In this document: piece after piece, positions 1 through 8,976 of the stretch
Numbering within the stretch: the first letter of the stretch is position 1
Layout: each line of letters opens with the position of its first letter
Source: Streptomyces sp. NBC_00091
Lineage (GTDB): Bacteria > Actinomycetota > Actinomycetes > Streptomycetales > Streptomycetaceae
Direction of reading: 5' to 3'
Length of the DNA stretch: 64,000 nt
Assembly (NCBI RefSeq): GCF_026343185.1
Contig: NZ_JAPEMA010000001.1
Coordinates: 5,956,918-6,020,917 of the forward strand
Notes under the pieces: generated by a model
Told to the model about the DNA's origin: nothing
The model's input: the letters and a program-made list of their open reading frames with translations, nothing else
The model's database searches: none
Translations under genes and position numbers: made by a program

Positions 1-926
1 CCGGCCGAGGAGTCGGCCCCGACGCCGCAGTTGCCGTCGGACTCGCCGGGGACCTTGATCCACAGCAGCATCTCGGCACCGCCGCCGCGCTGGCTGGGAG
101 TGCCGATCCGGCGGCCTGCGGGGTTGCACCACTGGCCGTTGGAACCGTTGCCGTTGCGGCTGGTGTCGACGACGAACGGCTTGGTGTAGCCGTAGGAGCC
201 CAGGGCGGAGTTGACCGCGTTGCCGTAGGAGGTGTTCTGGTCGGTGGTGAAGTAGTTGGAGACGTTCAGCACGAAGCCGCGTGCCCCGCCGACACCGGCG
301 GCGGCGAGCTGGCGCGCCATGGTCGAGGCGTCGACCCAGCCGGGGTTCCCGGCGTCGAGGTAGACCCAGGTGTTGGGTGCCTTGGCCTTGAACTGGTCGA
401 TCGCGTTCTTCAGCATGGCGTTGCGCTCCGCGATCTGAGCAGCCGTCATGCAGCTCTCGTGGCCGAGCGCGTCGGGTTCCAGGACGACCACGGCAGGGCG
501 GTTGCCGATGCCACTGGCGAAGGCGGCGATCCAGGCGTCGTACGCGGCCCGGCTCCCCGCGCCGCCGCCGGAGTGACCGGCGCAGATGTCCCGGTGGGGG
601 ATGTTGTACGCGACCAGGATCGGCAGCTTGTCGTAGGAGTCCGCGCGGCCGACGTAGGCGCCGGTTGCCGTGCCGATATCGCCGCTCCAGTTCCCGAACC
701 AGCGGGCTGCCGGGGTGTTGGCGATGGACGTCCGGATCGCCGCCGCCCGCCCGTCGCCGGGGTTCGCGTTGGTCCACCGCAGGGCGGAGTTGTCGGGGTC
801 GGCGTAGAAGCCGCTGGTCATGGTGGTCGGGTCCGCGGCGTACGCCGGGCCGGCACTGATCAGGGCGAGACCGGTGGCGAGGGCACCGGCCAGCAGGACG
901 GATGCGGCTCGGACGGACTTGCGCAT
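1..926 (-). CDS. GH6 cellulase (endoglucanase/cellobiohydrolase), 3' end outside window
   Basis: Secreted cellulase that hydrolyses beta-1,4-glucan. About 308 codons are present, from ATG at 926 to the window edge. A Sec signal peptide (MRKSVRAASVLLAG... ending AYA) precedes the catalytic domain. GH6 hallmarks are visible: DICAGHSGGG (catalytic acid region), VVVLEPDALG, YLDAGNPGW, and WIKVPGESDGNCG near the edge. No CBM is seen in the part present; one could follow downstream. The gene diverges from a LacI-type regulator, and a 14-bp palindrome lies 41 bp upstream of the start, so sugar-responsive repression is likely. Endo versus exo action cannot be decided here. Confidence 0.93.
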   Translation of the reverse strand, partial: MRKSVRAASVLLAGALATGLALISAGPAYAADPTTMTSGFYADPDNSALRWTNANPGDGRAAAIRTSIANTPAARWFGNWSGDIGTATGAYVGRADSYDKLPILVAYNIPHRDICAGHSGGGAGSRAAYDAWIAAFASGIGNRPAVVVLEPDALGHESCMTAAQIAERNAMLKNAIDQFKAKAPNTWVYLDAGNPGWVDASTMARQLAAAGVGGARGFVLNVSNYFTTDQNTSYGNAVNSALGSYGYTKPFVVDTSRNGNGSNGQWCNPAGRRIGTPSQRGGGAEMLLWIKVPGESDGNCGVGADSSA

Positions 927-966
927 GGTTCTTCCTCCGGTGGGGGTGGGGGTGGGGGTGGGGAAG

Positions 967-980
967 TGGAAGCGCTTCCA
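967..980. promoter_or_regulatory. CebR-like operator palindrome
   Basis: Perfect 14-bp palindrome TGGAAGCGCTTCCA between the GH6 gene and the divergent LacI regulator. It differs by one symmetric base pair from the CebR/CelR box (TGGGAGCGCTCCCA) known upstream of actinobacterial cellulase genes. Role as a shared operator is inferred from position and similarity. Confidence 0.8.
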
Positions 981-1043
981 GTTTTGGTGTGGGGTCGGAT
1001 CGCGCTGATGGGATGATTGGGGTCGTCGAGGAGCAGTTCTTCC

Positions 1044-2075
1044 ATGGAGCCGTCACCCAAGCGCATGCCGACCCTCGACGAGGTGGCCGCACGAGCCGGC
1101 GTGTCGCGCACGGCGGCCTCCCGGGTGATCAACAACGCCCCGCATGTCAGCCGCGCCAAGCGGGAGGCGGTCCAACGGGCGGTGCGCGAGCTGGATTTCG
1201 TGCCCAATCCGTCCGCGCAGGCCCTGGCGACCCGCCGGGTCGGAGCGGTGGTGCTGGCGGTCTCCAGCGACGAGCCGGGGCTGTTCGCGGACCCGTTCTT
1301 CGCGGAGGTCATCGTCGGCGTCAGCGCGGCGCTGGAGCAGACCGAACTGGAACTGATCCTGCTGCTGGCCAACACCCCGCGCGGCCGGGAGAGGTTCGAG
1401 CGGTTGCTGCGCTCCCGCCGGGCCGACGGCGTCATGCTGATGGCGCTGCGCGGCGACGATCCGCTGGGACGCCTGGGAGAGGAGGTCGATCTCCCCGTCG
1501 TCTTCGGCGGACTCCCGCTCACCGGCGAGCCCACGTGGTACGTGGACGCCGACAACCGGGGCGGTGCCCGCCTGGCCGCCGAGCACTTCGCGCGCACGGG
1601 CCGCCGACGGCCCGTCATGATCACCGGACAGATGGACGCCAGGGCCGCAGTCACGCGGGAGCAGGGGTTCACCGAGGGGCTGACCTTGTCCGGCCTGCCG
1701 CTTCTCGGGGTCGAGCCCGGGCAGTTCACCGAGGACGGCGGCGCGGAGGCGATGGAGCGACTGCTCCGGGCGCACTCCGATCCCGACGCGGTGTTCGCGG
1801 CCTCCGACGCGATGGCCATCGGCGCTCTGCGCACCTTGCGGGAACGGGGCCTCCGGGTGCCCGAGGATGTCGCGGTGATCGGCTTCAACGACCTGGCGAG
1901 CGCCCGGCACACCAGCCCGCCGCTGACCACGGTCCATCAGCCGGTGCGGGCGCTGGGCCAGGAGATGGCCAGGATGCTGGTCAGTGCCATCGAAGGATAC
2001 CGCCCCACCCCGCTGATCCTCCCGACCCGCCTGACCGTGCGCGAGTCCGCTCCCGATCTGCCCGCGTCGGCCTGA
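1044..2075 (+). CDS. LacI-family regulator next to the cellulase gene (CebR-like)
   Basis: Cytoplasmic repressor of 343 residues. The N-terminal helix-turn-helix reads TLDEVAARAGVSRTAASRVI, followed by the hinge and a periplasmic-binding-like sensor domain with AVIGFNDLASARHTSPPLTTV near the C-terminus, as in LacI/GalR proteins. The ATG at 1044 is chosen because GAGGAG lies about 9 bases upstream; a TTG at 1017 would add nine residues of low-complexity Ser/Arg. It probably binds the palindrome at 967-980 and controls GH6 and itself. The effector is unknown; cellobiose or another cello-oligosaccharide is an inference from context. Confidence 0.88.
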   Translation: MEPSPKRMPTLDEVAARAGVSRTAASRVINNAPHVSRAKREAVQRAVRELDFVPNPSAQALATRRVGAVVLAVSSDEPGLFADPFFAEVIVGVSAALEQTELELILLLANTPRGRERFERLLRSRRADGVMLMALRGDDPLGRLGEEVDLPVVFGGLPLTGEPTWYVDADNRGGARLAAEHFARTGRRRPVMITGQMDARAAVTREQGFTEGLTLSGLPLLGVEPGQFTEDGGAEAMERLLRAHSDPDAVFAASDAMAIGALRTLRERGLRVPEDVAVIGFNDLASARHTSPPLTTVHQPVRALGQEMARMLVSAIEGYRPTPLILPTRLTVRESAPDLPASA

Positions 2076-2181
2076 TCAGCGGGCGCTTCCGGCAGGGCCG
2101 GCCCGATCTGACGGGAGCGCCTCCCACTCGATTTCCCGTCGCCGCGATCGGCCCGTGGCGATCGGGAGACTCGGCGCCGGG

Positions 2182-4908
2182 TCAGATGAATCGCCACAGG
2201 TGGTCGTTGGCGCCGTTGTCGTCCCAGAGAACGGTATGTGCTCCCTGGGCGGTGGAGGCGCCGGAGACGCCGAGGACGCGGCTGCTGTTGGCGCACTGGA
2301 TCCTGAAGGTGTCGCCGCCGCCGTGGCGCAGGCGCCACCGGTGGTCGGCGGTGCCGTTGTCCGCCCACTGGACGATCCGGGCGCCGTTGGCGGTGTCGCC
2401 GTTCTCCACGGCGAGGACCTTGCCGCTGTGGGAGTTGCGCAGGCGCAGGTGGCCGCCGGTGTCGACTACGGCCGTCCAGAGATGGTCGGCGGTGCCGTTG
2501 TCGTCCCACTGGATGGCGAGGCCGCCGTCGGCGGTGGACATGTCCCGCACACCGAGGACCCGCCCGCTGGCGACGTTCTGGATGCGCCTGGCGCCGTCGG
2601 GGACGAACTGCCACTGGCCGGCGGGGGCGCCGGTGTCGGGCACCTGTACGGCTGCGGCGCCGTTGGCGGTGGAGCCGCCTTCGATGCCGAGCAGCTTGCC
2701 GGTGTGGACGTTCCGAACCTTGTGGTAGCCGTTGCCGGCGTCCACGACGGTCCACCGGTGGTCGGCCGTGCCGGTGTCGGCCCACTGGAGGATCGGGGCG
2801 TTGTCGGCGGTGGACATGCCCTGCACGCCGAGGACCTTGCCGCTGTTGACGTTGCGCAGGCGCAGTGCGGCGCCGTCGACGATGAGGACCCAGTTGTGGT
2901 CGGTGGTGCCGGTGTCGGTCCACTGCAGAGCGAGGCCCCCGTCGGCGGTCGACATGTCCCGGATGCCGAGGACGAGTCCGCTGGCCGCGTTGACGAGACG
3001 GAAGCCGGCGGTGTCGGTCCGCCAGTAGACGGTGTAGTTGAAGCCCTGGGCGTCGTGGAACGGGGCGAGGTCGACCTTCGTTCCGTTGGCGGTGGCCGTG
3101 AAGGCGAGGGAGGTGCTGCTGGTCCGGGTGATCGAGGAGGGGGCCAGGGCCGGGAGGGAGGACAGTGTGGTGCTCCCGTAGTTGCCGGCGAGGACGGCGG
3201 GGCCGTAGGTGATCGCCGCGACAGCGGGGTTGTCGTTGGCGGCCTGGAGGGCCACGCGCATGGGGAGCTTCACGGTGACGGTGTCGCCGGAGGCCCAGGA
3301 CCGGGTGAGGGTGGCGTAGGTGCCCGGACTGGCCGTGACGGTCTGGGCGACGCCGTTGACGCTGACGGTGGCGCCCGAAGTCCATCCGGGGATGCGGACG
3401 CGCATCGACCAGGTCCCGCCGACGCCGCCGGTGACCTTGAGCGTCGTGGTGTCGTCGGCCGGGTAGGAGGTGGTCTGGGTGACGGTGATGCCTCGCTGGG
3501 TCCAGTCCAGGACGGAGGGGAGGAACAGGTTCACGGTGAGGGTGGTGCTGCCGTCGTGGAAGTAGATGGAGTCCATCAGCTTCGTGTTGGACTCGATGCC
3601 CGTTCCCTGGCAGCACCAGAACGTGCCGTAGTCGGTGCTCCAGGTGCCGCCGCCCCAGGCCGGGCCCTTGCCGCGGCGGCCGCCCGGGTTGAGGGGGGTG
3701 AAGTAGGTGATGTGCCCGTGCGGGTCGGCCGGGTTCTGGGCGCCGATGACGTGGTTGAGCAGCACCTTCTCGTAGAAGTCGAAGTACGACGCCCGGCCGG
3801 GGTCCAGCTGCCACAGTTCCCGGGTCAGCTTGAGCATGTTGTAGGAGTTGCAGAGCTCGCAGGTGTCGGGGGCGAGGAAGCCGGAGATGGCGTTCGGGGC
3901 CCGGAAGTGTTCCGCCTGGCTGTTGCCGCCGATGGCATACGTGTGCGAGGTGGTGCAGATCCTCCACGCGTTGGCGGCGATGTCGCGGTAGCGGGTCGTC
4001 CCGGTGGCCTTGTACTCGCGGACGGCTCCGATCCACTTGGGCACCTGCGTGTTGGCGTGCAGACCGTTCAGTTGGTCCAGGTTCGCGGCGAGGGGGTCGA
4101 AGACCGCGGCATGGTCGAACCGCTGGGCGGTGGCCAGCCAGCGTGCGTCGCCGGTCTGTTGGTGGAGGTCGGCCAGCACCTCGTTCATGCCGCCGAACTC
4201 GACGCCCATCAACGACTGCATCTTGCTCTGGCTGAGCGCGGCGGTGCGCCGGTCGACCCAGCCGGCGAGCGCGAGGAGCACGTCGCGGGCCTGCGTGTTG
4301 CCGATGAGGCGCCACACGTCGAGCAGACCGGCCATGGTCTTGTGGACGCAGTAGTACGGGACGTTGCCGTTGTTCAGCGTGCCTGCTTCGAGGCTGGTGA
4401 AGTCGGCCTCGGGGAAGCCCGACAGGTAGCCGGCGGAGAAGCCCGCGGTGGAGTTGTTGGCTTGGCACTTGGCGAGTTCGGCCACCATGCGGTCGGCCTT
4501 GTCGCGGCAGGTGGTGTCCCCGACCGCGGCGTAGGCCTGGGCCCATGCCGTGAGGAAGTGGCCCTGCACGTGGGTGCGGAAGGGGAACGCCGGGTCGTCC
4601 CATCCTCCGGTCGGGGCCGCGGCGTTGGTGGAGAGCCGGTGGTTGGCGCGGAAGTTGTACAGCAGGCGGTCGACGTCGATGAAGCGGAGATAGGCCAGGG
4701 TGCGGTTCTGATTGTCGAGCCAGCGGCTGCTGGTGAGCTGGACCTGACCCAGGTCGAACGGGAACGTCGACACTCCGACGTCGGACCTGACCGGGGGCGT
4801 CTGCGCCGTGGCGGAGACGGTGTTCAGTACGGGGCCGACAGCCGCGGCCACGGCCGCGACGCCGGTCGCCTTGATCACGGCGCGGCGGCTTAAGGGGGGA
4901 ACCGGCAT
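2182..4908 (-). CDS. Secreted GH127 beta-L-arabinofuranosidase with ricin-type C-terminus
   Basis: Removes beta-linked L-arabinofuranose (GH127, formerly DUF1680). 908 residues from ATG 4908, preceded by GGAG; a GTG-type extension to 5010 is unlikely. A twin-arginine signal (SRRAVIKATG) is followed by an alpha/alpha-barrel catalytic domain. The zinc-cysteine site is visible: E351 and C353 in CELC, and C432-C433 in FWCCQGTGIE, matching the Glu/Cys and Cys-Cys ligands and nucleophile described for GH127. The last ~270 residues carry repeated QW motifs (LGIRDMSTADGGLALQW and similar) of a beta-trefoil CBM13-like region. Codon 6 is TTA (4891-4893), implying bldA dependence. A LacI-type operator lies about 106 bp upstream. 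Confidence 0.9.
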   Translation of the reverse strand: MPVPPLSRRAVIKATGVAAVAAAVGPVLNTVSATAQTPPVRSDVGVSTFPFDLGQVQLTSSRWLDNQNRTLAYLRFIDVDRLLYNFRANHRLSTNAAAPTGGWDDPAFPFRTHVQGHFLTAWAQAYAAVGDTTCRDKADRMVAELAKCQANNSTAGFSAGYLSGFPEADFTSLEAGTLNNGNVPYYCVHKTMAGLLDVWRLIGNTQARDVLLALAGWVDRRTAALSQSKMQSLMGVEFGGMNEVLADLHQQTGDARWLATAQRFDHAAVFDPLAANLDQLNGLHANTQVPKWIGAVREYKATGTTRYRDIAANAWRICTTSHTYAIGGNSQAEHFRAPNAISGFLAPDTCELCNSYNMLKLTRELWQLDPGRASYFDFYEKVLLNHVIGAQNPADPHGHITYFTPLNPGGRRGKGPAWGGGTWSTDYGTFWCCQGTGIESNTKLMDSIYFHDGSTTLTVNLFLPSVLDWTQRGITVTQTTSYPADDTTTLKVTGGVGGTWSMRVRIPGWTSGATVSVNGVAQTVTASPGTYATLTRSWASGDTVTVKLPMRVALQAANDNPAVAAITYGPAVLAGNYGSTTLSSLPALAPSSITRTSSTSLAFTATANGTKVDLAPFHDAQGFNYTVYWRTDTAGFRLVNAASGLVLGIRDMSTADGGLALQWTDTGTTDHNWVLIVDGAALRLRNVNSGKVLGVQGMSTADNAPILQWADTGTADHRWTVVDAGNGYHKVRNVHTGKLLGIEGGSTANGAAAVQVPDTGAPAGQWQFVPDGARRIQNVASGRVLGVRDMSTADGGLAIQWDDNGTADHLWTAVVDTGGHLRLRNSHSGKVLAVENGDTANGARIVQWADNGTADHRWRLRHGGGDTFRIQCANSSRVLGVSGASTAQGAHTVLWDDNGANDHLWRFI

Positions 4909-5013
4909 GGCGAACTCCGTGGTCTGTGAGAGATAAGGGCGCCGCGCACAAGGGCTGTTGGGCTTCGACCGGCGGTTGCGAGGTCGGTGCTGCGGCTGCC
5001 TGCTGCGCATGAG

Positions 5014-5027
5014 TGTTAACGCTCACA
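5014..5027. promoter_or_regulatory. LacI-type operator upstream of GH127 gene
   Basis: TGTTAACGCTCACA, matching 12 of 14 positions of the TGTTAGCGCTAACA sites at 13390 and 30266. Located 106 bp upstream of the GH127 ATG. The cognate regulator is not identified. Confidence 0.65.
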
Positions 5028-5232
5028 ATTGACGTGTCAATACCTCCGTCGGGCGGTGCCGACAAGGCTGTCCCGCGCACCGCGCGCAGCTGCTCCAGGC
5101 GATCGATCCGCTCCGGCGGCGTGCATCGCGGCCAGGTACACCGAGGTCAATGGGGGTCGACTGGGCGGGAGGTGAGGTGCGAGGCGGCAGGTGGCGGACG
5201 CGGACCGCCACCTGGTCGCGGCGTCAGTGACG

Positions 5233-6729
5233 TCAGGGCCTGCCTGGCGGTTCCTGCCGGCTCGGGTACGTGATGTCGAACCACGTGAAGTGGGCTTGGC
5301 TGGTGGAGGGGCGGCCGTTGGAGGTGGCGTAGAGGCCCAGCTGGACACTGGTGAACAGCGGGGTGAGGAAGGTGGCTTCGATGGTGGCCAGATCCTCCCA
5401 GGCGCCGTTCGGAGCCGCGTGGGCGAAGGTGTGGCTGAAGCCGCGGATGCGGACCCCCAGGCGAACGGGGCCCGGCGGGACGGGAACGCCGGCCAGGATC
5501 TCGGGCCCGTGGCGGAGGCTGAGTCCCTCCGTGGTGCGAAGGAAGAGGAGATGGGTGTCGTCGTCGAGGACTACGGCGAGGCCTGCCTCTTCGTCCGGTG
5601 CGGCGGGGACGAAGTGCAGTTCGGTGGAGACGTCGCAGTCGGGCTGTTCCTGGGGGCGGGCCAGGAGGGACGGGACGGTGCGTTCGCCGAGGTGTTCGGG
5701 GCGGAGCTGGAGGCGGAGTCCGTCGCCGGTGGTCCAGAACCGCGCGGGTGGGGTGCGCAGGGTGCTCCAGTCGGCGGCGAGGGTGGCGAAGTCGTCGTGG
5801 AGGGGCCGGCGGAGGTCGGTGTGGTCGACGGGAGAGAAGACCGGCCAGCCGTCGTCCCAGGTGATCCGGCTGAGGAAGGTCTCGCGGCCGAGGGCGGAGC
5901 CCGGGCGGACGCCCAGAAGGAAGGCCCGCCAGTCGCCGTACGGGGTTTGGACGAGGTCGGCGTGCCCGGTGCAGGTGACCGGCCCCTTGGCGGGTGGGAG
6001 CACCGGGTTGCCGGGGGCGCCCTCGTAGGGGCCGGTCACGCGGTCGGCGCGGGCGGCCACCACGCTGTGGTCCACATCGGTGCCGCCCTCGGCGGTGAGC
6101 AGAAGATAACTGCCGTCGATCTTGTAGAGGTGCGGGGCTTCCGACCATCGGGCGCCCGGGTGGCTTCCCGACCACAGGACGTGCTCCGGTCCCGTGAGCA
6201 GTCGTTCGTGGGGAAGGTATTCGCGCATCCAGATCGCGGTGCGGCCGCCGGCCTCGTCCAGCACGCGGGCGGCGGTGAACCAGGCCCGGCTGCCGCCGCC
6301 CCCGTCGCCATCGCCGTCGTCCGGACCGTCGTCGAAGAACAGCGACGGGTCGAAGCCCTCGCCGTCCAGCCAGATCGGCTGTGACCACGGCCCCGCCGGG
6401 TCGGTCGCCGTGACGACGAAATGGCCGGGGCCGTCCATCAGTGTGCAGACGAGATGGAAGACCCCCTCATGGTGCCGGATCGTCGGTGCGAACAGACCCC
6501 GTGAGGGCTCGCACCCGTCGAGGTCGAGCTGCGACGCTCGGTCGAGCGCGGAGCCGATGCGCCGCCAGTTCACGAGATCGCGGCTGTGGAAGACGGGAAG
6601 GCCCGGGAACCATTCGAAGCTGGACGTCACCAGGTAGTAGTCCGCTCCCACCCGGCAGACGGACGGGTCGGGCCGGAACCCGGGCAGCACGGGATCACCG
6701 AAGACGGGATCATCGCAGGACGTGGTCAT
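5233..6729 (-). CDS. GH43 beta-xylosidase/arabinofuranosidase, intracellular
   Basis: 498 residues, no signal peptide, so probably cytoplasmic hydrolysis of imported xylo- or arabinoxylo-oligosaccharides. The N-terminal five-bladed propeller shows PGFRPDPSVCRVGADYYLVTSS (catalytic Asp region) and WSEAPHLYK (catalytic acid Glu). The C-terminal ~190 residues look like the beta-sandwich (Xyl C2/DUF1349-like) typical of GH43 xylosidases. The ATG at 6727-6729 overlaps the stop of the GH3 gene as ATGA, so the two are translationally coupled. An acidic Asp/Gly insert (DDGPDDGDGDGGGG) sits near residue 155. Confidence 0.88.
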   Translation of the reverse strand: MTTSCDDPVFGDPVLPGFRPDPSVCRVGADYYLVTSSFEWFPGLPVFHSRDLVNWRRIGSALDRASQLDLDGCEPSRGLFAPTIRHHEGVFHLVCTLMDGPGHFVVTATDPAGPWSQPIWLDGEGFDPSLFFDDGPDDGDGDGGGGSRAWFTAARVLDEAGGRTAIWMREYLPHERLLTGPEHVLWSGSHPGARWSEAPHLYKIDGSYLLLTAEGGTDVDHSVVAARADRVTGPYEGAPGNPVLPPAKGPVTCTGHADLVQTPYGDWRAFLLGVRPGSALGRETFLSRITWDDGWPVFSPVDHTDLRRPLHDDFATLAADWSTLRTPPARFWTTGDGLRLQLRPEHLGERTVPSLLARPQEQPDCDVSTELHFVPAAPDEEAGLAVVLDDDTHLLFLRTTEGLSLRHGPEILAGVPVPPGPVRLGVRIRGFSHTFAHAAPNGAWEDLATIEATFLTPLFTSVQLGLYATSNGRPSTSQAHFTWFDITYPSRQEPPGRP

Positions 6730-8945
6730 GGAACCGGGACGATCTCGACCGGCACGGACAGCACCCGGTCGGCCGCCGGGTGGCGTACGGGGCCCTCCAG
6801 AGTGAAGGAGCCCTGGAGCGGCAGGTCGCCGCTGGACCGTCCGACGGCCACGCCGATCTCCCCGGGCTCCACTCTCCTGCGCAGGTCGAGCCCGGTGAAA
6901 GAGGTCCGGTCGGCATGGACGGAGAAGGTGATCCGGGCGGCCGCGCCCGGCTGCAGCTCGACCCTGCCGAATCCGGCGAGCCACCGTTGCGGCCGGACGA
7001 CGGACGCCACGGGATCGGAGAGGTACAGCTGGACCACCTCGGTCCCGGCCACCTCGCCGACGTTGCGTACGGTGACCGAAACGGAGACGGCCCCGTCCGT
7101 CGCGGCAACGGGATCCACCGACAACTCCGAGCAGGTGAAGCTGGTCCAGCTCAGCCCGTGTCCGAAGGGGAACAGCGGGGTCGGGTCCACCGAGCTCCAG
7201 TCGGTGTGCCCGCCGAGCCTCGCGTGCAGGTAGGTGCCGGGCTGGCCGCCGGCCTGGCGGGGGATGGAGACGGGCAGCCGCCCGGACGGTTCCGCGGCCC
7301 CGCTGATGATCCGGGCCAGCGCCGTCCCGCCCTCCTCGCCGGGGAAGAAGGCCTGCACCACGGCCGATGCGCGCTCGGCCAGCGTGCCGAGTGCGTAGGG
7401 CCGTCCGGAGACGAGGACCAGAACGGTCGGCACCCCGGCGTCCAGAACGGCGTCGGCGAGCGCGGCCTGGTCGCCGGGCAGGTCGAGGGTCTCGGCGTCG
7501 CAGCCCTCGCCGGAGGTGCCCCGGCCGAACATGCCGGCCCGGTCCCCGAGCACCAGCACGTTCACGTCCGGATCGTCCGCGGTGACCGTGAACCCGGCAG
7601 CGGTGAGCGCCTCGCCGAGCGTCGGGATCTCCAGCCCGAGGTCGCCGGGCAGCGCGACGTGGTTGGGGAAGGAGTAGCAGCCGAGGAAGGACTGGGGGTC
7701 GTCGGCGTACGGCCCGCTGATCGCCACGCGGCACGGCCGCAGCGGCAGGGTGCCGTCGTTGGCGAGCAGCACGGTGGACCGTTCGGCCAGGAGCCCGGCC
7801 AGTGCCCGGTTCTCCGGCGGGTCGAGGTCGACCGGCTCGGGCTTGACGGGTTCCCAGCCGGGGTCGAGCAGGCCGAGCTCGGCCTTCTGCAGCAGGACCC
7901 GTTCCGCGGCCCGGTCGATGAGCTCCTCGGACACGACTCCCGACCGGACGAGTTCGGTCAGCGGCTCGCCGTAGCAGCGGGCCGTGGGCAGCTCGACGTC
8001 GATTCCGGCGGTCAACGCCAGCGCGCCGGCCGCGCCCCGCGATCCGGTGACACCGTGCCGGGTTTCCAGGAAGGAGACGGCGTAGTAGTCGGCGACGACC
8101 ACACCGCTGAAAGCGAGCTCACCCCTGAGCAGCTCGGTCAGCAGCCGTTCGTCGGCGGCCACCGGGACTCCGTCCACGTCGGTGTAGCTGTTCATCACCG
8201 ACCGGGCGCCTCCCTCGCGCAGTGCCCGTACGAATGGCTCGACCAGTACGTCGGCGAACTCGCGCGGCCCCGAGGAGACGGGGGCCATGTTCCGGCCGCC
8301 GCGTGAGGCCGAGTACCCGGCGAAGTGCTTGAGCGTCGCCACGATCCCGGCGCCCTCCAAGCCCTGCACGTAGGCGGTGCCGATCGCTCCGACGAGGTAG
8401 GGGTCCTCGCCTATGCACTCCTCGGTCCTGCCCCATCGGTAGTCGCGGACCACGTCGAGCACCGGGGCCAGCCCTTGGTGGACGCCGACCTGCCGCATCC
8501 CCGCGCCGATGGCGGAGGCCATCTGGCGCACGAGCCCGGGATCGAAGGATGCGCCCCAGGCCAGCGGCCCGGGGAAGACCGTGGCTCCGAACGTCATGAA
8601 CCCGGTCAGGCACTCCTCGTGAGCGACCGCCGGGATCCCGAACCGGCCGGATCCGGTCACCTGCCGCTGGAGCGAGGCGAGCCGCTCCATCCCGGCCTCC
8701 ACGGCGATCGGCGCGGTGCCGTACACCCGGGTCAGCTGGCCGAGGCCGTGGGCGACGATGTCGTCCAGGCCGGGCGCGGACTCGCCCGAATCGTCCTCCA
8801 TCGGCGCGACCGGTGCGCCCGGATCCGACGGCAGCGCCCAGAAGCCGGTGAGCTGACCCGCCTTCTCTTCCAGCGTCATTCGTTTCAGCAGATCGGCGAC
8901 TCGTACGGACACGGGTATGAGGGGGTCACGCCAGGGCTCGGTCAA
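6726..8945 (-). CDS. bxlA: GH3 beta-xylosidase/beta-glucosidase
   Basis: 739 residues without a signal peptide; cleaves terminal beta-xylosyl (or glucosyl) units from short oligosaccharides inside the cell. Domain order is GH3 N-terminal barrel with GEDPYLVGAIG and KHFAGYSASRGGRN, nucleophile region GVVVADYYAVSFL, then the GH3 C-terminal alpha/beta domain and a fibronectin III-like end (EVVQLYLSDP). The start is TTG at 8945 with AGGAG about 6 bases upstream. It sits 31 bp after the LacI gene and overlaps GH43, forming bxlR-bxlA-GH43. The symbol follows the bxl locus of streptomycetes and is inferred from gene set and order. Confidence 0.88.
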   Translation of the reverse strand: MTEPWRDPLIPVSVRVADLLKRMTLEEKAGQLTGFWALPSDPGAPVAPMEDDSGESAPGLDDIVAHGLGQLTRVYGTAPIAVEAGMERLASLQRQVTGSGRFGIPAVAHEECLTGFMTFGATVFPGPLAWGASFDPGLVRQMASAIGAGMRQVGVHQGLAPVLDVVRDYRWGRTEECIGEDPYLVGAIGTAYVQGLEGAGIVATLKHFAGYSASRGGRNMAPVSSGPREFADVLVEPFVRALREGGARSVMNSYTDVDGVPVAADERLLTELLRGELAFSGVVVADYYAVSFLETRHGVTGSRGAAGALALTAGIDVELPTARCYGEPLTELVRSGVVSEELIDRAAERVLLQKAELGLLDPGWEPVKPEPVDLDPPENRALAGLLAERSTVLLANDGTLPLRPCRVAISGPYADDPQSFLGCYSFPNHVALPGDLGLEIPTLGEALTAAGFTVTADDPDVNVLVLGDRAGMFGRGTSGEGCDAETLDLPGDQAALADAVLDAGVPTVLVLVSGRPYALGTLAERASAVVQAFFPGEEGGTALARIISGAAEPSGRLPVSIPRQAGGQPGTYLHARLGGHTDWSSVDPTPLFPFGHGLSWTSFTCSELSVDPVAATDGAVSVSVTVRNVGEVAGTEVVQLYLSDPVASVVRPQRWLAGFGRVELQPGAAARITFSVHADRTSFTGLDLRRRVEPGEIGVAVGRSSGDLPLQGSFTLEGPVRHPAADRVLSVPVEIVPVP

Positions 8946-8976
8946 GGAGTTCTCCTAGGGACTTCGACGACACGAC

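Noticed and set aside
940..962. GGGGGT repeat stretch just upstream of the GH6 gene
   Set aside because: A short G-rich low-complexity run; no evidence of a regulatory G-quadruplex beyond composition.
1937..5080. Long open frames overlapping the GH127 gene in other frames (over 900 codons on each strand)
   Set aside because: They are Arg/Pro/Gly-rich shadows produced by third-position GC bias; only the 2182-4908 frame shows a signal peptide, conserved motifs and a ribosome site.
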